From assembly GCF_900184225.1 (NCBI RefSeq), contig NZ_FXWZ01000003.1, positions 124,001 through 188,000 on the forward strand: 64,000 nucleotides of DNA. Reading direction: 5' to 3'. Of the stretch, positions 27,236 through 36,177 are shown piece after piece. Under the pieces are notes generated by a model that did no database searches, was not told the DNA's origin, and was given only the letters and a program-made list of their open reading frames with translations. Origin of the DNA: Brevibacterium ihuae (GTDB lineage: Bacteria > Actinomycetota > Actinomycetes > Actinomycetales > Brevibacteriaceae). The first letter of the stretch is position 1. The number at the start of each line of letters is the position of its first letter. The translations under genes and the position numbers were made by a program.

Positions 27236-27628
27236 TCAGCCGAAGAGCAGGACGACGGCGGTGCGGAAGCCGGTGCCGGTCTCCGGCACCTTCCAGTGAC
27301 GGGTGCGGGGCCGGAAGGTCAGCAGCGGCGGCGAGGCGTGACGACGGGGCTGCGGGCGCAGGGCGTAGGAATGCTCCTGCATCGCGGTGACGGCGGCCTG
27401 TTCACGGGTCGCGAGGTGCGAGGTGTCCCCGTCGTGGCCGAAGAACCCGTGGACGTCGTCGTCGAAGCCGGTCCATTCCGTCGGCAGGCGGAACCGCTGG
27501 CGGCCGCCGGGCTTGATCCTGCCCTCGGCCCGCAGACCGGGCAGGGCGACGAGGAGGACGATGACGAGGCCGATCCCGAACGAGATGCCGAGACCGATGA
27601 GGATGACGATGCCGGCGCCTACATCCAT
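27236..27628 (-). CDS. Hypothetical single-pass membrane protein
   Basis: Not recognised. The 130-residue protein has one N-terminal hydrophobic segment (about residues 5-32, with no cleavage site) followed by an Arg/His-rich soluble part with FRLPTEWTGFDDDVHGFFGHDGD and a Phe-rich end. Start ATG at 27628. It sits between smc and ftsY, a slot in which many actinobacteria have nothing or unrelated small genes. No nearby system explains it. Confidence 0.6.
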   Translation of the reverse strand: MDVGAGIVILIGLGISFGIGLVIVLLVALPGLRAEGRIKPGGRQRFRLPTEWTGFDDDVHGFFGHDGDTSHLATREQAAVTAMQEHSYALRPQPRRHASPPLLTFRPRTRHWKVPETGTGFRTAVVLLFG

Positions 27629-27755
27629 CGGGTGCCCCGCGTGGCGGTAGGTGAGGACATCGGCCGGTCGCTCCTTCTGAGGTTCGTCGTGCAGGGGGAT
27701 GAGGGGTCACCGGCCAGTGTATCCGCACCGACGGACGCAGCCGGTCCGCCGCGCG

Positions 27756-30700
27756 TCAGGCCGGCGGGTGAATTCGCTGAGAGATGACCTCGGAGATGCC
27801 GCTGCCGGCCATCGTCACGCCGTAGAGCGCGTCGGCGATCTCCATCGTGCGCTTCTGGTGGGTGATGACGATGAGCTGCGAGGACTCCCGAAGCTCGCGG
27901 AACACGGTGAGTAGGCGCGAGAGGTTGACGTCGTCGAGCGCGGCCTCGACCTCGTCCATGACGTAGAAAGGGCTCGGCCGGGCCTTGAAGATCGCGACGA
28001 GCATCGCGACGGCGACGAGCGAGCGCTCCCCGCCGGACAGCAGCGAGAGCCGCTTGACCTTCTTGCCGGCCGGGCGCGCGTGGACCTCGACGCCGGTGGT
28101 GAGCATGTCGTCGGGCTCGGTGAGGGTGAGCGCGCCCTCGCCGCCGGGGAACAGCCGGGTGAAGATGTCGGCGAACTCGCGCTGGGTGTCGGCGAAGGCT
28201 GCGGCGAAGACCTCCTTGACGTGGTCGTCGACCTCGCGCACGAGTCCCATGAGGTCGCGCCGGCTCACCTCGATGTCGGTGATCTGCTTCTCGAGGAAGT
28301 CGTGCCGCTCGGTGAGCGCGGCGTACTCCTCGAGCGCGAGCGGGTTGACCGCGCCGATCGACCTGAGGCTCCGCTCGGCCGCCGCGTGCGCCTTTTCCAC
28401 CGCGGCGCGGACGAACGGGGTCTCCGGGTCGTCCGCCGCGGCACCGGGCACCGGCAGGTGGGGCCCGAACTGCTCGACGAGGTGGTCGACGGAGAGCCCG
28501 ATCTCCGCCTGCGCGCGGCGGGTGAGCTCGTCGAGGTGGATGACGTGGCGCTCCCGGGCGAGCTGCGCCTCGTGCTCGACCCGGGTGAGCTCGGCGAGGC
28601 CGTCGGCCCGCTCCCGGCGCCGGGTGCGCGCTTCGGCGAGCGCGGACTCGAGCCCGGCCCGGCGCTCCCGCGAGGCGGCGAGCTCCTCCTCGGCACCGGA
28701 TTCGAGGTCCGTGAGGTGAGCGGCGAGCGACGCCGCGATGCGGGCGAGCTCCCCGGCGCTCGCGGCCTGGGCGCGGCGCCGGGCGGCGGCGCGGGCGGCC
28801 TGTTCGCGGGCGGCCTCCTCGGCCTCGGCCTGGCGGCGCAGTGCCGCGACCCGGTCGGTGAGGAAGCCGGCGCGGTCCTCGACCGAGCGCAGTGCGATCC
28901 GGGCCTCCATGGCCTCCTCGCCGAGCTGTCGGACGGCGGCTGCGAGGGCGTCGCGCTCCCCGGTGTCCGGTTCCGCGTCGACGGTCTCGGAGTTCTCCGC
29001 GAGCGCGGTGTCGGCGTCGGCGAGTGCGGTGCGGGCGGCCCCGGCGTCGGCGGTGAGGCGCTCGCGGGAGGCCGCGAGCTCGCGCAGCCGGGAGTCGAGC
29101 GCGTCGACCGCGGCGGCGGCGCGAGACAGCTCCTCGCCGGCGGTGACGATCCGGGCATCGGATTCGTGGAGGGCAGTGAGCGCCGCGTCGACGGCGGCGC
29201 GGACCCGCTCCTGCTCGGGGGCGAGCTCGGCCGCGGCGGCGGCGAGCTCGGTGCGGCGGATGCGGAGCCCGTCCAGGACCTCCTCGGTCTCCGCGAGCGC
29301 CGCCCGGGTGGCGATCCGCGCGGCCTCTGCGGAACCGGCGCGGCGGATGCCGCGGGCACTGACGACCTCGCCGGTCGGGGTCACGGACACGGCCCGCGGG
29401 TCCGCGCGGAGGGCGGCGAGGGCGTGCGCGAGGTCGGGGGCGGTCATGACGCCGGCGAGCAGGCTGTCGAGGAGGGACGCGAGGCCGGCGTCCGGGGTGG
29501 TGACGAGTGCGCGTAATGGGCGTGGACCCGACGCCGAGGCGCCGGTCGGCACCGGTGCGTCCGCTCCCTCGCCCGCGGGGGCTGACGCTGCGGCGGGATC
29601 GGCGATGACGACGTCGACGAGGGTGTCGGGTCCGACGTGCTCGAGAACGGCGAGCGCCGCGTCCGGGGCGTCGACGAGGATGGCCTCCGCGGCGTGGTCG
29701 AGGACGGCGGTGACCGCGGTCTCGTACCCGGCCTCGATGGTGAGCAGGTCGCCGACGGCTGCGCGGACGCCGGGGATGTCCGCCTCGAGGATCTCCGCGG
29801 TCGCGGCGGCGAGCCGGGTGCCGATCCGCAGCGCCTCCGCGCGCGCCTCGGCCTGTCCGATGTCGGTGTCGACCTCCCGCAGCTCGGCGCGGAGCGCGTC
29901 CGTGCGCTGGGTGAGCGCCGTCTGCTCGGCGAGCGCGGCTTCGTGGGCGGCGTCGAGCTCGGTCTCCCCCGACTCCGAAGCCTCCGCCGCGGACTGCGCC
30001 TCGGTGAGCCGGGTGCGGGCCGCGGTGAGCCTTTCGGTGAGATCGGCCTCCGTCGTGTCGAGTGCGGTGAGACCGGTCTGCGCGTCGGTGAGCGTCTTGT
30101 GGGCGACCTCGCGCGCGCTCTGCAGGTCGGCCCGCGAGCGCAGCTGGGCGGAGATGCGGGCGCGCTCGGCCGTGAGGGCGGCTTCGGCCGCGGTGAGACG
30201 GGCCTGGCTCTCCTCGCGGCGCTCGGTGAGCGCGGTGAGGGTCTCGGCGGCGTCCGTGACCTCGCTGCGGACCTTGCTGAGGTCGGAGGCGTAGCGCTCG
30301 GCGCGCTCGCGCAGCGCGGCCGGGGTCTCGCCGGTGCGCTCGGGCGGGGCCTGCTGCAGGTAGTGGACGCGGTCGCCGGCGCGCTGGGCGAGCGCGGTGG
30401 CGCGGGCCGCCTGGGTGCCGGCGGTGCGGAGCCGGCGGCGGATCTCCTCCGTCCCGGCCTCGTGGCCGGTGAGCTCCGCCTCGAGCTCGCCGATCCGGGC
30501 GTCGAGCGCGGCGACCTCGGCTTCGAGCTCGGCGGTGCGCGCCGCGGCGTCCGCGGGGCCGGCCGCGGAGGCGAGGCGGGCCTGCGCCTGGACGATATCG
30601 TCGGCGAGCAGGCGGGCGGCGGTGTCGCGGAGGGTCGCCTGGACGACGGCGGCGCGCTTGGCGGCCTTCGCCTGTCGGCCGAGCGGCCCGAGCTGGCGGG

Positions 30701-31295
30701 CGAGCTCGGCGCGGAGGTCGGAGAGCCGGTCGAGGTTGGTCTGCAGCCCGGTGAGCTTCCGCAGCGCCTTGTCCTTGCGGCGGCGGTGCTTGAGGACCCC
30801 CGCCGCCTCCTCGATGAAGCCGCGCCGCTCGAGCGGGTCGGCGTGGAGGATCTGGTCGAGCCTGCCCTGGCCGACGATGACGTGCATCTCCTTGCCGAGC
30901 CCCGAGTCGTTGAGGAGCTCCTGGATGTCGAGGAGGCGCGCCGGTGCGCCGTTGACCGCGTACTCGCTGCCGCCGGTGCGGAAGAGCGTGCGGGAGATCG
31001 TCACCTCCGTGTACTCGATGGGGATCGCGCCGTCGGTGTTGTCGATCGTCAGGCTGACCTCGGCGCGGCCGAGCGCCTGTCGCTGGGCGGTGCCGGCGAA
31101 GATCACGTCGTCCATCTTGCCGCCGCGCAGGTTCTTCGCCCCCTGCTCCCCCATGACCCACGCGAGCGCGTCGACGACATTGGACTTCCCCGACCCGTTC
31201 GGTCCGACGACGCAGGTGATCCCCGGCTCGAGGTCGATGCGCGTGGCGGACGCGAACGACTTGAAGCCGCGCAGGGACAGGGACTTGAGGTACAT
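27756..31295 (-). CDS. smc: Chromosome segregation protein SMC
   Basis: The 1179-residue SMC ATPase organises and segregates the chromosome with ScpA/ScpB. Seen: N-terminal LRGFKSFASATRIDLEPGITCVVGPNGSGKSN (Walker A), two long Ala/Glu/Arg-rich coiled coils, a hinge at about 510-640 (VRAAVGDLLTIEAGYETAVTAVLD), and a C-terminal LSGGERSLVAVAML signature with Walker B FYVMDEVEAALDD. Seven bp downstream of mutM, so probably co-transcribed. The large reverse-frame open reading in the same span is a shadow. Confidence 0.98.
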   Translation of the reverse strand: MYLKSLSLRGFKSFASATRIDLEPGITCVVGPNGSGKSNVVDALAWVMGEQGAKNLRGGKMDDVIFAGTAQRQALGRAEVSLTIDNTDGAIPIEYTEVTISRTLFRTGGSEYAVNGAPARLLDIQELLNDSGLGKEMHVIVGQGRLDQILHADPLERRGFIEEAAGVLKHRRRKDKALRKLTGLQTNLDRLSDLRAELARQLGPLGRQAKAAKRAAVVQATLRDTAARLLADDIVQAQARLASAAGPADAAARTAELEAEVAALDARIGELEAELTGHEAGTEEIRRRLRTAGTQAARATALAQRAGDRVHYLQQAPPERTGETPAALRERAERYASDLSKVRSEVTDAAETLTALTERREESQARLTAAEAALTAERARISAQLRSRADLQSAREVAHKTLTDAQTGLTALDTTEADLTERLTAARTRLTEAQSAAEASESGETELDAAHEAALAEQTALTQRTDALRAELREVDTDIGQAEARAEALRIGTRLAAATAEILEADIPGVRAAVGDLLTIEAGYETAVTAVLDHAAEAILVDAPDAALAVLEHVGPDTLVDVVIADPAAASAPAGEGADAPVPTGASASGPRPLRALVTTPDAGLASLLDSLLAGVMTAPDLAHALAALRADPRAVSVTPTGEVVSARGIRRAGSAEAARIATRAALAETEEVLDGLRIRRTELAAAAAELAPEQERVRAAVDAALTALHESDARIVTAGEELSRAAAAVDALDSRLRELAASRERLTADAGAARTALADADTALAENSETVDAEPDTGERDALAAAVRQLGEEAMEARIALRSVEDRAGFLTDRVAALRRQAEAEEAAREQAARAAARRRAQAASAGELARIAASLAAHLTDLESGAEEELAASRERRAGLESALAEARTRRRERADGLAELTRVEHEAQLARERHVIHLDELTRRAQAEIGLSVDHLVEQFGPHLPVPGAAADDPETPFVRAAVEKAHAAAERSLRSIGAVNPLALEEYAALTERHDFLEKQITDIEVSRRDLMGLVREVDDHVKEVFAAAFADTQREFADIFTRLFPGGEGALTLTEPDDMLTTGVEVHARPAGKKVKRLSLLSGGERSLVAVAMLVAIFKARPSPFYVMDEVEAALDDVNLSRLLTVFRELRESSQLIVITHQKRTMEIADALYGVTMAGSGISEVISQRIHPPA

Positions 31296-31302
31296 GGTGG
31301 GC

Positions 31303-32307
31303 TCAGCTTATCCGGGACGGCCGCGGCGTCCGCTGGCATGCGGGGCACACGTGCGAGGACCGGCCGCCGACGACGAGCCGGGTGATCGGGGTGCCGCAGC
31401 GCCGGCAGGGCTCCCCGGTGCGGCCGTAGACCTGGAGGCTCCGCGCGAAGTACCCCGACTCCCCGTTGACGTGGACGTAGAGGGAGTCGAAGCTCGTGCC
31501 GCCCTGGGCGAGGGCGGCGCGCATGACCGCCGCGGATTCGGCCAGCACCGCCCGGATGCGCGAGATCCGCGTCGTGCGGGTGGGCGCGAGCGGATGGACG
31601 CCGGCGGCGAAGAGCGCCTCGTCGGCATAGATGTTCCCGATCCCGCTCACCGTCGTCTGGTCGAGGAGAGCGGCCTTGAGCACGGTCCGCTTCCGCTGGA
31701 TCCGCCGGGCGACAGCCTCGGCGTCGAACCCCGGTTCGAGGGGGTCGGCGGCGATGTGCGCGGCCGAGGCGGGCACGTACCGGTCCCCCGCGGTCCACCG
31801 GTCGGGGACGAGCGGCTCGACGCCGAGGTGCCCGAAGATGCGCTGGTCGACGAACCGGAGCTCGGATGCCGCGGGCCGACCGTCGACGTCCGCCGGGTCG
31901 GAGTCGACGTCCGCCGGGTCGAGGTCGAGGATCGCCCGGGTGTGGCGGTGGAGCGGGTCCGCAGCCGTGTGGACGCGGAATTGGCCGCTCATCCCCAGAT
32001 GGACGGACAGCGCGAGCGGTGGAGTGCGCAGATCGCGGTCATCGGCAGTCCTCGCCCAGGGCTGCCAGGGAGTCGCGGCGTGCGTGTCGAGCGGCAGCCA
32101 GAGGAACTTGCCGCGGCGCTCGACGGAGGCGAGGACGTGCCCGGCGAGCAGTTCGGCGAAGTCGGCTGCGGCACCGGGGGCGATGACCCGCTGCGAGGTC
32201 GTGCCGAGGATCCGCGGTTCGAGGACCCGCACTCGGGCAACGCGGCGGCCCCGCGCCCACGTCTCAAGTCCTCGGCGGACGCTCTCGACCTCGGGGAGCT
32301 CAGGCAC
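31303..32307 (-). CDS. mutM: Formamidopyrimidine-DNA glycosylase
   Basis: Removes 8-oxoguanine and FaPy bases. The product starts PELPEVESVRRGLE with catalytic Pro2/Glu3, has the HLGMSGQFRV segment with a Lys/Met loop, IGNIYADEALF and the C-terminal zinc finger CRRCG...CPAC. At 334 residues it is longer than usual (270-290) owing to insertions near residues 85-150. Located rnc-mutM-smc as in most actinobacteria. Confidence 0.95.
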   Translation of the reverse strand: MPELPEVESVRRGLETWARGRRVARVRVLEPRILGTTSQRVIAPGAAADFAELLAGHVLASVERRGKFLWLPLDTHAATPWQPWARTADDRDLRTPPLALSVHLGMSGQFRVHTAADPLHRHTRAILDLDPADVDSDPADVDGRPAASELRFVDQRIFGHLGVEPLVPDRWTAGDRYVPASAAHIAADPLEPGFDAEAVARRIQRKRTVLKAALLDQTTVSGIGNIYADEALFAAGVHPLAPTRTTRISRIRAVLAESAAVMRAALAQGGTSFDSLYVHVNGESGYFARSLQVYGRTGEPCRRCGTPITRLVVGGRSSHVCPACQRTPRPSRIS

Positions 32308-32358
32308 GTCCGGTCTCCCGCAGGCCTGCGACCGTCCGGATCCGGGCGGACGCCGCCA

Positions 32359-33066
32359 TCAGCGGCGGGCGCCCGGGTGCTGCTCGACGATGGTGCGGAC
32401 CGCGGCCTCGGCGGCCCGGGCCTCGGCCGCCTTCTTCGAGCTCCCTTCGCCGCTGCCCCACGCGGCCTCGCCGAGCACGGCGACCGCGGTGAACACGCGC
32501 GCGTGGTCGGGCCCCTCGGAGGTGATCGTGTAGGTCACCGGGCCGAGCTTGAGGTCCGCCGCGGCCTCCTGGAGCGTGGTCTTGTAGTCCATCCCGGCAC
32601 CCAGGCGGACCGCGTCGTGGAGCATGGTGTCGATGAGGCGGTGGACGAGCGCGAAGGCGTCGTCCGGGCCGCAGCCCACATAGGCCGCACCGATGAGCGA
32701 TTCGACGGTGTCGGCGAGGATCGAGTCCTTGTCGCGTCCCCCGGTGAGCTCCTCGCCCTTGCCGAGGAGCACGAACTCCCCGATCCCCAGGCGGCGGCCG
32801 ATCGCGGCGAGCGCGCGGGTGTTGACGACGGCCGAGCGCATCTTCGCCAGCCTCCCTTCGGGGAGGTCGGGGTTGTCGAAGAACAGCGATTCGGTGGCGA
32901 CGAGCTGGAGCACCGCGTCGCCGAGGAACTCGAGCCGCTCGTTCGTCGGGATGCCGCCGTTCTCGAACGCGTAGCTCCGATGCGTGAGAGCACAGCGAAG
33001 CGTCTCGGGGTCGATATCGACCCCGAGACGCTCGGTGAGATCACCGAAGTCCGGTCGGGACTCCAC
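32359..33066 (-). CDS. rnc: Ribonuclease III
   Basis: Double-strand-specific RNase that processes rRNA. The 235-residue product has the NERLEFLGDAVLQL signature, with catalytic Glu/Asp, DTVESLIGAAY, and a C-terminal dsRNA-binding domain (DYKTTLQEAAADL...). The start is taken as GTG at 33066 with AGGAA about 8 nt upstream; a longer open frame reaches into rpmF and is rejected. Confidence 0.95.
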   Translation of the reverse strand: MESRPDFGDLTERLGVDIDPETLRCALTHRSYAFENGGIPTNERLEFLGDAVLQLVATESLFFDNPDLPEGRLAKMRSAVVNTRALAAIGRRLGIGEFVLLGKGEELTGGRDKDSILADTVESLIGAAYVGCGPDDAFALVHRLIDTMLHDAVRLGAGMDYKTTLQEAAADLKLGPVTYTITSEGPDHARVFTAVAVLGEAAWGSGEGSSKKAAEARAAEAAVRTIVEQHPGARR

Positions 33067-33097
33067 GGATCGGTTCCTGATCAGCCGTGCGGCGTGA

Positions 33098-33301
33098 TCA
33101 GATGTCGGCGACCTTGCGTCCCTTGTACTCAAGGAACAGCGGGGTGCCGGCCGAATCCTCGACGACCTTGGCCTGGTGGGGGCGCGAGTACACAACGCGA
33201 CCGTTCTCCACAGTCTTGACCAGGGTCGGAACCTGGGCCTTCCACTGCGAACGACGGTGGCGGGTGTTGCTGCGCGACATCTTGCGCTTCGGAACAGCCA
33301 C
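33098..33301 (-). CDS. rpmF: 50S ribosomal protein L32
   Basis: The 67-residue protein begins [20 protein letters not shown], the invariant L32 N-terminus. The start is GTG at 33301 immediately before it. It has no CxxC zinc pairs, so it is the Cys-minus form. Only 2 bp follow the DUF177 stop, so the two are expressed together as in many bacteria. Confidence 0.97.
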   Translation of the reverse strand: MAVPKRKMSRSNTRHRRSQWKAQVPTLVKTVENGRVVYSRPHQAKVVEDSAGTPLFLEYKGRKVADI

Positions 33302-33303
33302 GT

Positions 33304-33825
33304 CTAGCTCTCTTTCTTCTCGTCCAACACGGTCTTTAGAGCCGCCCAGCGGGGGTCCGTCTCCGGCACGCTCTCGGGCAGATCCTCGCCCAGCGTGTAC
33401 CGGAAGTCCTCCCCGTCGTCGTCCTTCACAGGACGGAACGGCAAAGCCATCACGACTGCGTCCCGAATCGCCGGTTCGAGGTCGAGCCGGTCGCGATCGA
33501 CCGTGTACGACTCCTCGTCCCCGGGCTCGAGCTCGTAGACGAAGAGTTCCGTGATCGCCACATCGAGCGGCAGCTCCAGGTCCTCGAGCGTCCGGGCATC
33601 CTGCCCGTGCGCCACAGCACGGACGCTGCCGGAGACATAGATCCCCTCGACAACGCTCTCGAGCTGGAGCGCGAGCTCCATCGGTGCGCCCTCGGGCACG
33701 CCGATCATTTCGATTCGCAGGTCCTCGGGGGCCGGAACCGTGGTGTCCAGCCGCGACCATTCGCCGGGTCTGTCGATGAGACCCAGTTTCCGGAGGTCGA
33801 GCACGAGCTCGGATCTGTTCCGCAT
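33304..33825 (-). CDS. DUF177 (YceD) family protein
   Basis: YceD proteins are needed for 23S rRNA processing in E. coli and its plastid relatives; the gene nearly always precedes rpmF, as it does here. The 173-residue product has the overall YceD profile ([34 protein letters not shown]). It lacks the CxxC pair usual in the middle; the corresponding segment reads [12 protein letters not shown], with no Cys in the protein. Start ATG 33825 has GGGAGGTG just upstream; an in-frame codon at 33852 is less likely. Confidence 0.85.
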   Translation of the reverse strand: MRNRSELVLDLRKLGLIDRPGEWSRLDTTVPAPEDLRIEMIGVPEGAPMELALQLESVVEGIYVSGSVRAVAHGQDARTLEDLELPLDVAITELFVYELEPGDEESYTVDRDRLDLEPAIRDAVVMALPFRPVKDDDGEDFRYTLGEDLPESVPETDPRWAALKTVLDEKKES

Positions 33826-33889
33826 CTGCACACCTCCCGGTCGACGCTGCACACGACGGGGACGGACCCCGCGGATGACACGCGAGACA

Positions 33890-35119
33890 CTAGTCTAGGT
33901 GCTTGCGCCGGGAAGTTCCAGTCGGCGGGGAGCCGCGCAGCGCGGTCGACGCCGCGGCCGTGACGAGGATCGCGCCGGACAGGCCGAACACCGATCCGGT
34001 GGTCCCGAGGACCGCGACGCCGGCCGCGAGGCTGGGGATCGCGACCTGGCTCAGCCGGTTGCCGGCGAGCCGGATGGAGAGCACCGCGGCGCGGTTGGCG
34101 GGGTCGGCGAGCGTGGACACCCAGGTCATCGTCAGCGGCTGGGTGAGGCCGAACGCGAAGCCGGCGCAGGCCATGAGGACCGCGAGCCCCCAGAAGCCGG
34201 GCACCACCGGCACGAGGAGGAGCGCGATGCCGCCGGTCAGGCTCGCGAGCGCGAGCAGCGCGACGAAGGGTACGCGGGGGGTGAGCCGGCCGATGAACAT
34301 CCGCGACACGATCGAGGCGAGGGTGCGCACGGTGAGGAGCAGGGTCACCGTCTGCACCCCGAGCCCGTGGCGCTGACCGATGAGCGGCAGATAGGCGGTC
34401 ATGATGTCGACGGCGGCGAGGGTCGCCATCGAGGCGAAGATCGCCGGCTTCATGCCCTGCGTGCGGAGGATGGTGAGCGGGGACTGCACGCTCGCGCGCG
34501 CCTCGGCCCGCGGGACGTGCCGGACGGCGGGCCGGCGCGCGACGCCGATCATCGCCGGCACCGCGAGCGCCGCCACCCCGGCCATCGCCCACATCGCCGG
34601 CTGGATGTGCGCATCCGCACCGGTGCCGGCGATGAGCCCGGCGAGCGGGACGCCGATCGCCTGCCCGGTCGACACCCCGATGGTGAGCGTGCCGAACCGC
34701 CGGTTGAGGTCGGACACCGGGAAGCTCTGCGGGATGAGCGCCTGTCCCGACACCGTGGTGAGGACCTGCCCCATGCCGAGCGCCATGTTCGCCGCGATGA
34801 GCAGCGGGATGCTCGGCGCCCAGGCCGCGCCGGCCGCGGGGAGGATCGTCAGCGCGGTGCCGAGCCACATCACCGGCATCGCGTACCCGCGGTCGACCCA
34901 GCGGCCGATCGGGATCGCGGCGAGCAGCGGCGCGAGCGAGAAGGTCGCGGTGACGAGGCCGAGCACGGCCGCGCCCCCGCCGAGCTCGAGCGTGCGGTAG
35001 GAGATGAGGACGCGGATCCCGTTGTAGGCTGCGTGGACGACGAGCGTGAAGAGGATGAGCGCGGTGAACCAGCCGGGACCGCGCTCCCGGGCGGGTGCGG
35101 GTCCGGAGCCCGCCGTCAT
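33890..35119 (-). CDS. MFS-type transporter
   Basis: The 409-residue protein has about twelve hydrophobic segments, with the MFS inter-helix motif in IPIGRWVDRGYAMP (a G-x-x-x-D-R-like loop) and a second copy near FIGRLTPRVPF. No substrate-specific features were recognised. Its start overlaps the coaD stop as ATGA, and it sits between coaD and DUF177. That slot is normally empty in this conserved block, so it is probably a later insertion that became coupled to coaD. Confidence 0.85.
   Translation of the reverse strand: MTAGSGPAPARERGPGWFTALILFTLVVHAAYNGIRVLISYRTLELGGGAAVLGLVTATFSLAPLLAAIPIGRWVDRGYAMPVMWLGTALTILPAAGAAWAPSIPLLIAANMALGMGQVLTTVSGQALIPQSFPVSDLNRRFGTLTIGVSTGQAIGVPLAGLIAGTGADAHIQPAMWAMAGVAALAVPAMIGVARRPAVRHVPRAEARASVQSPLTILRTQGMKPAIFASMATLAAVDIMTAYLPLIGQRHGLGVQTVTLLLTVRTLASIVSRMFIGRLTPRVPFVALLALASLTGGIALLLVPVVPGFWGLAVLMACAGFAFGLTQPLTMTWVSTLADPANRAAVLSIRLAGNRLSQVAIPSLAAGVAVLGTTGSVFGLSGAILVTAAASTALRGSPPTGTSRRKHLD
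33892..33925 (-). promoter_or_regulatory. Possible promoter for DUF177-rpmF
   Basis: On the minus strand TAGACT (plus 33892-33897) resembles a -10 hexamer; 17 bp upstream lies a weak TGGAAC-like -35. It begins at the end of the MFS gene and about 70 bp before the DUF177 start. The -10 is decent, the -35 poor. Confidence 0.25.
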
Positions 35120-35607
35120 CCCCGCTTCGCGTCCATCGCCCGGAGCACGGCATCGGGCACGAGGCCGGAGACGTCGCCGCCGAGCGCGTGGACCTCGCGG
35201 ATGAGGGAGGAGGACACGTGCTCGTAGCGCGGGTCGCCGGGGACGAAGATCGTCTCGAGCTCGGTGAGGTGCCGGTTCATCAGCGCCATCGGCAGCTCGT
35301 AGGCGAAATCGGTGCCCGAGCGCAGGCCCTTGATCACCGCACCGGCCCCGATGTCCCGGCAGTAGTCGACGAGCAGCCCGCCCGGCACGTCGTCGATGGC
35401 GATGTTCTCCGCGCCCGCGGTGCGCGGGTCCTCGTCGAGCCCCGCGGTGATGAGTTCGATGCGCTGGGCGAGCGGGAAGTTGCCGGTCTTCGACGGATTG
35501 TGGACGACGGCGATGACGACCTCGTCGAACAGCTTCGCCGCCCGGGCGGCGACATCGATGTGGCCGACGGTGACGGGATCATAGGAGCCGGGGAGTACGA
35601 CCTTCAT
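35116..35607 (-). CDS. coaD: Phosphopantetheine adenylyltransferase
   Basis: Fourth step of coenzyme A synthesis. The 163-residue product has VVLPGSYDPVTVGHIDV (nucleotidyltransferase T/HxGH motif) and a conserved EPRYEHVSSSLIRE-like tail (DPRYEHVSSSLIREV). Ten bp downstream of rsmD and coupled to an MFS gene downstream. Confidence 0.97.
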   Translation of the reverse strand: MKVVLPGSYDPVTVGHIDVAARAAKLFDEVVIAVVHNPSKTGNFPLAQRIELITAGLDEDPRTAGAENIAIDDVPGGLLVDYCRDIGAGAVIKGLRSGTDFAYELPMALMNRHLTELETIFVPGDPRYEHVSSSLIREVHALGGDVSGLVPDAVLRAMDAKRG

Positions 35608-35616
35608 CCCGCCATC

Positions 35617-36177
35617 CTAGTCGGCGGTGAGCTGGAGGAACCACAGCCGGGTCTCCCCCATCGTCCGGTCGCGGAAGATCTCGAGGCCTTCGGGCAGGGT
35701 CGGCTCCGGGGAGCGGGACGAGCGCTCGAGGACGACGACGGCCTCGGCGTCGCGGAGCACGGGGACGAGCAGCGCGAGGATCCCGGTGACCTCGGCCTCG
35801 CCGAGCGGATAGGGCGGATCGACGAGGACGAGGTCGGCGGAGGCGGGCGGCCGCTCGGCGAGCGCGGCGGCCGCTGCGCGGGTGATGACCTCCGCGCGGT
35901 CCCCGACCCCGAGGGCGCGGACGTTGGCGGTGATGATCCGGCTCACCGGCTGGGCGCGCTCGATGAACACCGCACTCGCCGCTCCCCGGCTCAGCGCCTC
36001 GAGTCCGAGGGCCCCGGAGCCGGCGAACACGTCGAGGACCGCCGCCCCGTCGAGCACGCCGAGGGACGCGAGGCTCGAGAACAGCGATTCGCGCACCCGG
36101 TCCGAGGTGGGCCGGGTGGCGTCGCCCGCCGGGGTCCGCAGCGGGTGGCCGCGGTGGGCGCCGGAGATGATCCGCAT
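35617..36177 (-). CDS. rsmD: 16S rRNA (guanine-966-N2)-methyltransferase RsmD
   Basis: The 186-residue methylase starts MRIISGAHRGHPLRTP and has the SAM-binding VLDVFAGSGALGLEALSRG and the catalytic LVDPPYPL. ATG at 36177 shares one base with the recG stop (TGATG). Standard recG-rsmD-coaD order. Confidence 0.96.
   Translation of the reverse strand: MRIISGAHRGHPLRTPAGDATRPTSDRVRESLFSSLASLGVLDGAAVLDVFAGSGALGLEALSRGAASAVFIERAQPVSRIITANVRALGVGDRAEVITRAAAAALAERPPASADLVLVDPPYPLGEAEVTGILALLVPVLRDAEAVVVLERSSRSPEPTLPEGLEIFRDRTMGETRLWFLQLTAD

Noticed and set aside
27619-31161. Very long second open frame across smc on the same strand
   Set aside because: It is a frame shadow of smc: extreme Arg/Pro/Gly content and no motifs, while the true frame reads as SMC end to end.
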